7,602 nt of DNA, from positions 1 to 7,602 of the forward strand of contig JAUZOU010000138.1 in NCBI GenBank assembly GCA_030706285.1, read 5' to 3'. Under the pieces are notes generated by a model, which was not told where the DNA came from, searched no databases, and was given only the letters and a program-made list of their open reading frames with translations. The translations under genes and the position numbers were made by a program. Shown here piece after piece: positions 1-5,035 of this stretch (positions within the stretch are counted from its first letter, which is position 1; each line of letters starts with the position of its first letter). Source of the stretch: Bacteroidota bacterium (GTDB lineage: Bacteria > Bacteroidota > Bacteroidia > Bacteroidales > UBA1402).

Positions 1-1
1 C

Positions 2-1321
2 AATCAGTGTAATACATTGATTGAATATGCCTCTCTTGCCAGGAAGTCAGATGAATCATTTACATCAGACATGCTGGTACAATATCAGGCAGAAGCCGTT
101 GCCATCAGAAGTCTCATGTATTTTTACCTGGTCCGGACATTCCGGGATGTTCCTTTCATTGCGCAAGCTATTGTCAGCGATGACCAGAATCTGCAGATTG
201 CTAAAACTTCTGGAACGGTGATACTGGATTCGCTCATTTACGACCTTGAATCTGTGGCTGGTAAAATGGCAACCCGGTTCGGTGATGACCCGGCTGTTAA
301 TAAGGGCCGTTTTACAGCATATGGGGTTTACTCGTTATTAGCTGACATATATCTCTGGAAAGAAGATTATGCTGGTTGCATCCGTAATTGCGACAAAGTA
401 ATCGGTTCGGGTCAGATTTCACTTTTATATGCAGATGGATCGAATCTGGTCGAAACGGAAACGAACAATGCGATCACCGGTAAGCTGGATACGGTGTATT
501 ATCTGTCGGAGGGAGAAGCGGATGAGTTTTATAAAAAGATGTATTACGATGGCAATTCCGATGAAAGCATTTTCGAGTTGCAGCGCGAATCCGATTTTCC
601 TAATGGTGATTATTACGATATGTTCTGTTCGAATGCCTGGTTTTCTCCAAGGACGGATGTCATCAAAGATAATTTCTTCATCTCATCAGAAGTGGATAAC
701 AGCTGGTATGACATGAGGTCGGAAGGCGTCAGCTATAAAGGCAGTTACATCTGGAAATATATCGGAACGGCCAGGCAGGGATCTGCCCAGTCTTTGATGC
801 GTACCCGTGAAACAATGACAGGCAATACAATTGTTTACCGGCTGGCCGACGTGATGCTGATGAAGGCCGAAGCGCTTGTTCAGCAAGCTAAAGCCGTAGA
901 AAATGATTCGGCCTCTGTGGCTTCTGGTTATGTCAAGCAGAAACTGGGAGAAGCCTGGGACATTGTCAAAAAAATCCGTCTCCGGTCAAATGCGACTGAA
1001 ACGACCGATTTGTGCAATGGCATTACTGATGCATCGGGATTGTCTGCTTCTACCATGGAGAAATTTGTGTATGAAGAGCGAGGTCGGGAATTGATGTTTG
1101 AAGGGAAACGCTGGTTTGATGCACTCAGGCACGCCAAACGGAACAATTATGAAGGCAACAACCTGAACTATCTGACAAATGTGGCCATGTATAGTGCCTC
1201 AGCGGCAAAGGTTTCAAACCTGCAGGCCAAATTTAAGAATAAGGACTTCCATTATTTGCCGATTAACCAATCTGAAATAAGTGCAAATAAAAAACTGGTC
1301 CAGAATCCATTTTACAATTAA
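2..1321 (+). CDS. SusD/RagB-like outer-membrane nutrient-binding lipoprotein, 5' end cut off by the window
   Basis: SusD-family proteins are surface lipoproteins that sit as a lid on a SusC TonB-dependent barrel and help capture glycans or peptides. The frame is open from the left edge (codons for NQCNT precede the TTG at 17), so that TTG is an internal Leu codon. The true start, lipoprotein signal and perhaps 100-150 residues lie upstream, judging from the family's usual 500-600 residues. Visible family signatures, in order: the helical stretch with AEAVAIRSLMYFYLVRTFRDVP (about 80-155), a TPR-like helix pair around YSLLADIYLWKEDYAGCI (about 328-384), a DESIFELQRES segment (about 561-594), YRLADVMLMKAEAL (about 836-877), EERGRELMFEGKRWFDALR (about 1073-1129), and the typical end YLPINQSEISANKKLVQNP. 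The gene ends 12 bases before the first FAS1 gene, so they are probably co-transcribed. Its SusC partner is expected just upstream, outside the window (inference). The substrate cannot be read from this sequence. Confidence 0.93.
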   Translation, partial: NQCNTLIEYASLARKSDESFTSDMLVQYQAEAVAIRSLMYFYLVRTFRDVPFIAQAIVSDDQNLQIAKTSGTVILDSLIYDLESVAGKMATRFGDDPAVNKGRFTAYGVYSLLADIYLWKEDYAGCIRNCDKVIGSGQISLLYADGSNLVETETNNAITGKLDTVYYLSEGEADEFYKKMYYDGNSDESIFELQRESDFPNGDYYDMFCSNAWFSPRTDVIKDNFFISSEVDNSWYDMRSEGVSYKGSYIWKYIGTARQGSAQSLMRTRETMTGNTIVYRLADVMLMKAEALVQQAKAVENDSASVASGYVKQKLGEAWDIVKKIRLRSNATETTDLCNGITDASGLSASTMEKFVYEERGRELMFEGKRWFDALRHAKRNNYEGNNLNYLTNVAMYSASAAKVSNLQAKFKNKDFHYLPINQSEISANKKLVQNPFYN

Positions 1322-1333
1322 AAAAAAATCAAT

Positions 1334-3268
1334 ATGGCTAATCAGAAAATGAAAAGAGCCTTTGTTTCAGCTATCGATGTGCCTGATAAAAGCACGATCC
1401 GTGTTTCTTGCCAGGCAGGTCGTTTTGCAAAGAGATGGCTGACTCATACATGGGTGCATCTAAATCTTTTCCTGCCAGTCTTGCTTACCTTGATTGTGTC
1501 CGCTTGTGTATCGGGCATGGATCCGGACAAGGTTTATAAAGTATCCGAAGGGTACATGATTGATGAATACGTCGCTCAAAATCCAAACCTTGGCCTCTGT
1601 TCAGAATTGATTGCAAAGTCTTCTTTCAATGGGATGCTTCACGGATATGGCAGTTATACGTTCTTTGCCCCGACGGATGAGGCCTTGACAGCCTATTTGA
1701 CATCAATCGGTCGAAGCAGCGTCAATGAACTGACGACAGAGGAGGCGGATGCCATCATCAGATATCATGTTATAAGGGATTCTATCAAGACCACAGACCT
1801 TGTGGACGGACGACTGCCATCGCCGACCATATCCGGAAAATTCCTGACAAGCCGGGTAGAAACGGATGCCTCGGATAATGCCTGGTATGTGCTGAACAGG
1901 CAAAGTAAAATTGTTGAAAACGACATTTCGTGTGATAATGGCATTGTTCAGGTGGTGGATGCCTTGTTGACACCACCCACAAAAACGGTTATGCAACAGC
2001 TGGCTGCCTTACCCGATTCCTTTTCTGTTTGCAAGCACATGGTGCTTAAATACAGTCGTTTTTCTCCTGACAGTCTGTCTCAGGCGGCACAGGATACGTC
2101 CTGGCTCACCCTGTTTGTCCAGAATAACCAAAGTTATGTAGACCTGGGCATCGGTATCACCAATGAGATGATTGCTTCCGGTGAATATGGTACCATTGAG
2201 GAAAAGCTGCTGACCAAGCTCAGGAAAAACCAGCCATCGGTGACCAGTGACAGAGTCTTATTGAATCAATATGCCGATTACCACCTCATCCCATCGTTGA
2301 AGTATGTGTCTGATTTATTGTATACTTCTTCCATTGAAACGGCTGTCACCAACCAAGTGCTTTCGTTCAAACTATTGGGAGAGAAATTCATGGTCAATTA
2401 TTTTGAGATGGGATCAACGATCGAACCGGGCGTCGAATTAAACCGTTCCAGCAATTATACGGATCTATCCTGCTCCAATGGTGTGATCCATCAGATTGCC
2501 GGTCAGATCGAGATCAAGAACCGGGCGGCGTACCGGGTTTATTGGGATATGGCTGAACAGCCTGAAATTCAGGCATTGAAAGATTTCAGGAAAGCCGGCT
2601 GTCTTCAGACCTACAATCCGGGCGATTTGTCCGGTGTGAAATGGGGAGGCTCCCTCATCTATCCGATCACTTACTATTGTACTGGCGCTCAATACAGCAC
2701 ATCCATAGACCCAAAGGTCCAGTATGTTTATGGTGATTACATGCGTTTCCGATTTTCACCGAACGTCAACTCCTGGTTTGAATGGAAATTGCCGATGCTG
2801 GTAGCGGGCAAATACAAAATGTGGTTATGCTGGCGTCGTGAACAGGCGACTACGTTCCATACGATTTTCCGCCAGGATGGCAAAGACGATCAGGTGATGA
2901 ACTACGTTTTTGACCTGGGTTCGTACAGTTGGACATTGGATAGCTATACCGAAGAGCAATGTTTGGCTGAGGGCTGGAAACAATATGCCGCCAAAGCCCG
3001 TAATTCGGTTGTTAATTGTCGCTACCTGGGAACCATCGATGTACAGACAACAGGCCGGCATACCTTGCGTTTTGAGAACCTGACCGGCCGTTCCGGGGAA
3101 ACGTCCTGGGATATGATTCAGTTTATTCCTGTTGAGGAAGATCAGGCTTGGCCACGTGTTGATATGCGAGGGAAGTGGGTCTATCAGAATACGCCGGACT
3201 GTGAAATCTGGCCTTATAACGTCAATACATCGTACAATTATCAGGCAAGTACCTGTGAAAGGCCATAA
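1334..3268 (+). CDS. FAS1 (fasciclin) domain lipoprotein A, two FAS1 repeats plus a C-terminal carbohydrate-binding-like domain
   Basis: Probable surface lipoprotein of 644 residues; FAS1 domains generally mediate adhesion or binding. A hydrophobic segment (residues about 42-57) ends in a lipobox, IVSAC, with lipidated Cys58. FAS1 domain 1 spans about 74-215: FFAPTDEAL (110-118), RYHVI (143-147) and the closing NGIVQVVDALL (202-212). Domain 2 spans about 216-395 and is more divergent: WLTLFVQNNQSYVD (257-270), YHLIPSL (316-322) and NGVIHQIAG (382-390). Residues 398-600 form another domain: YMRFRFSP, then AGKYKMWL, TGRHTLRFENL and WDMIQFIPV, a pattern resembling CBM6/CBM35-type jelly rolls (inference). 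A tail of about 40 residues follows. The ATG at 1334 is preceded by an A-run, as usual in Bacteroidota. The region before the h-region is unusually long (about 40 residues); an ATG at 1349 is an alternative start. There are 11 cysteines after Cys58, many in the C-terminal half. The gene lies 12 bases after the SusD gene and 21 before FAS1 lipoprotein B. The ligand is unknown. Confidence 0.88.
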   Translation: MANQKMKRAFVSAIDVPDKSTIRVSCQAGRFAKRWLTHTWVHLNLFLPVLLTLIVSACVSGMDPDKVYKVSEGYMIDEYVAQNPNLGLCSELIAKSSFNGMLHGYGSYTFFAPTDEALTAYLTSIGRSSVNELTTEEADAIIRYHVIRDSIKTTDLVDGRLPSPTISGKFLTSRVETDASDNAWYVLNRQSKIVENDISCDNGIVQVVDALLTPPTKTVMQQLAALPDSFSVCKHMVLKYSRFSPDSLSQAAQDTSWLTLFVQNNQSYVDLGIGITNEMIASGEYGTIEEKLLTKLRKNQPSVTSDRVLLNQYADYHLIPSLKYVSDLLYTSSIETAVTNQVLSFKLLGEKFMVNYFEMGSTIEPGVELNRSSNYTDLSCSNGVIHQIAGQIEIKNRAAYRVYWDMAEQPEIQALKDFRKAGCLQTYNPGDLSGVKWGGSLIYPITYYCTGAQYSTSIDPKVQYVYGDYMRFRFSPNVNSWFEWKLPMLVAGKYKMWLCWRREQATTFHTIFRQDGKDDQVMNYVFDLGSYSWTLDSYTEEQCLAEGWKQYAAKARNSVVNCRYLGTIDVQTTGRHTLRFENLTGRSGETSWDMIQFIPVEEDQAWPRVDMRGKWVYQNTPDCEIWPYNVNTSYNYQASTCERP

Positions 3269-3289
3269 TAATTAGAAAATAAAGCGATT

Positions 3290-4939
3290 ATGAGAATAGA
3301 TCATATCACCAAATTAATTGCCATAGTCATAGTCACGGCATTACTGGCCGCCTGCAATCCTTGGGATGACCACATTGAACTCACCAATCAGGGATTGAAT
3401 GAGACGGTCATGGATGTCCTGAAACAACAGCCCGATCTGACCACGTTTGCCAAGATATTGGAAGTGACTGGGTATGATTCGATATTGGTTCAGCCTCAGA
3501 ACTATACTGTTTTTGCTCCGACAAATGCAGCCTGGTCCGGACTTGATACAACAGATAAAAGTCTGATGTGCCGTTATGTGAAAAACCTCATAACGCCCAA
3601 AAGCATTCCGCTGGTCAGTAATGCGTTCACTGTCAGCAAGGTTCAGATGCTCAATGGCAAGTTTATTCCTGTAAGTGGTAAATCGATTGATGGAAACGAG
3701 CTTAGCCAGTGGAATCTCCTGGCCGGCAATGGCATCATCCATAAACTGGCGGTAACCCTGCAGCCTCGTCTCAATATTTGGGAATTCATCAATCAGGACA
3801 CTTATTCGTCAAACCATCAGGTAACATTTCTGAATCAGCAGAAACAACGGACAATGGACCTGAATAAGAGTTATTTATTGTATCTGGATGAGCAAGGACA
3901 TCCTGTTTATGATACGGCCTGGATCGAAAGCAACCAATGGCTGTCCAGGTATGCATTGAATAATGAAGACTCAGCTTATACCGTCCTGTTGTTGGACGGA
4001 GAGGCGTATTCAGCCTTGAAAGAGAAGTACACACCCTATTTCAGTATTTATTCGACGACCATCAACACGGATGGCGTGCGCATTTCAACCTTCAGGAAAA
4101 ACGAAACGGACAATCAGGTACTGGCGGAAATCACCCGTGATATGATGTTGAAACCTGTTACGTTAACCGGGGGCGAAACGGCCCTTTCCCTTGACGGGGT
4201 TAAGGTCCGTATTCCTGCTTCAGCCATTGATATGAGCTACAGAGCGTCCAACGGGATGGTCTATCTGATCAATTCAGCCGAAGTAAAAATGTATCAGAAC
4301 AAAATCAAAGACATTCAGTTGGAAGGGGAGGATTATCTATATTCCAATGTGGCCAGTACGGTTATTTCGAAGCGTTTCAAGGATTGGGCAAGCGGTAATT
4401 TTGATGTTGTTCTGTCCGGAAGAGATGTGAATGGCCTGTATGCGCTGTCTTCGCAATCCACTGCCTTTTATTCGAATATCATGAATTCCTATCTTGCCTT
4501 TGCTCCGCAACTGAATTCTGTTCCTTATAAGGTGTACTGGAAATCATACGATGATTTGGCTGCTCATGTGACGGCCAATGCCAATGTCCCGCAAAAGATG
4601 TTCTTTTCTGTTCCAGGGGCACCGTCCTTGACATGGACCTCAGGGGGTGTCGTGACAAACAATTTCAACGACAGTCTGGTTTTCATTGGGCAAAATACGG
4701 CAGGCATGAATGTTGAAACAGAACTGGGCATGTGGGTTACAACGGGGACCAATAAACTGGTAGCCAGAGAGCAATTGGCCTCGCATCCGGATTTTGCTGT
4801 GGACAGGTTGCCGTGCTATTCCTTCGGGACAGCCTCTATCTGGGTTTCAAATAATGCATTTTCAACAAACAATACTACCGGAGGGTCGCTTTTCCTTGAT
4901 TATATCCGGTTGGTGCCTCAAGTAAATCCGGATGAATAG
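3290..4939 (+). CDS. FAS1 (fasciclin) domain lipoprotein B, two FAS1-type regions plus a C-terminal domain similar to that of protein A
   Basis: Second FAS1 lipoprotein, 549 residues, with a compact signal peptide: a short n-region, hydrophobic residues 9-20 and lipobox LLAAC with Cys22. The mature start CNPWDDH carries acidic residues soon after the Cys, compatible with the Bacteroidota surface-export signal (inference). FAS1 domain 1 covers about 36-158: YTVFAPTNAAW (72-82), the CRYVKNLI helix (94-101), LNGKFIPV (121-128) and NGIIHKLAVTL (147-157). A second, divergent FAS1-like region covers about 160-335, with YTVLLLDGEAYSALK (230-244) and NGMVYLINSAEV (321-332). From about 338 a third domain begins with IQLEGEDYLYS, passes through YLAFAPQLNSVPYKVYWKS (401-419), and ends with GSLFLDYIRLVP (532-543); an initial E-x-E-D-Y and a terminal LDYIRLV are typical of CBM6/CBM35-like modules (inference). 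It has only three cysteines, unlike protein A. The ATG at 3290 follows an AT-rich leader, 21 bases after the previous stop. Probably co-transcribed with the two genes before it. Ligand unknown. Confidence 0.87.
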   Translation: MRIDHITKLIAIVIVTALLAACNPWDDHIELTNQGLNETVMDVLKQQPDLTTFAKILEVTGYDSILVQPQNYTVFAPTNAAWSGLDTTDKSLMCRYVKNLITPKSIPLVSNAFTVSKVQMLNGKFIPVSGKSIDGNELSQWNLLAGNGIIHKLAVTLQPRLNIWEFINQDTYSSNHQVTFLNQQKQRTMDLNKSYLLYLDEQGHPVYDTAWIESNQWLSRYALNNEDSAYTVLLLDGEAYSALKEKYTPYFSIYSTTINTDGVRISTFRKNETDNQVLAEITRDMMLKPVTLTGGETALSLDGVKVRIPASAIDMSYRASNGMVYLINSAEVKMYQNKIKDIQLEGEDYLYSNVASTVISKRFKDWASGNFDVVLSGRDVNGLYALSSQSTAFYSNIMNSYLAFAPQLNSVPYKVYWKSYDDLAAHVTANANVPQKMFFSVPGAPSLTWTSGGVVTNNFNDSLVFIGQNTAGMNVETELGMWVTTGTNKLVAREQLASHPDFAVDRLPCYSFGTASIWVSNNAFSTNNTTGGSLFLDYIRLVPQVNPDE

Positions 4940-5035
4940 TCACGACGAAACGAACATGAATAACCCGTACGCCGCAGGTTTGGGAAGTCTGACAGGCAAT
5001 TGGCATACGACCTTGGACGAAAAAAAATTGTACGC
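4940..5035 (+). other. 96-base spacer before the SusC gene, with a possible 27-codon leader ORF
   Basis: This is the only gap above 25 bases between genes here. I see no strong hairpin followed by a T-run, and no good match to the Bacteroidota promoter (TTG near -33 with TAnnTTTG near -7); the nearest is CAGGTTTG around 4975-4982, without a matching upstream TTG. An ATG at 4956 opens a 27-codon ORF (starts MNNPYAAGLG, ends DEKKLYA) whose TGA at 5037-5039 overlaps the SusC ATG as ATGA. An A-run lies at about 5021-5028, in the usual place for a Bacteroidota translation enhancer. Whether the small ORF is translated is unknown; chance is quite possible at this length. Confidence 0.3.

Noticed and set aside
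17..19. TTG as a start codon for the SusD gene
   Set aside because: The frame continues without a stop to the left edge, and the residues from this codon onward are mid-protein SusD sequence without a signal peptide, so it is an internal codon.
3341..3742. 133-codon minus-strand ORF
   Set aside because: It is antisense to the first FAS1 domain of protein B; the plus-strand frame carries the clear FAS1 motifs and lipobox, so this is a shadow.
4975..4982. CAGGTTTG as a Bacteroidota -7 promoter element
   Set aside because: It misses the first base of TAnnTTTG, and no TTG lies at the right distance upstream; support is too weak to call a promoter.
4967..5035. GTACGC occurring twice (4967-4972 and 5030-5035) as a possible operator pair
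   Set aside because: A six-base direct repeat 63 bases apart is easily due to chance, and nothing else around the two copies matches.
4940..5035. Intrinsic terminator between FAS1 gene B and SusC
   Set aside because: No stable inverted repeat followed by a T-run is visible on the plus strand; the only homopolymer run is A's just before the SusC start.
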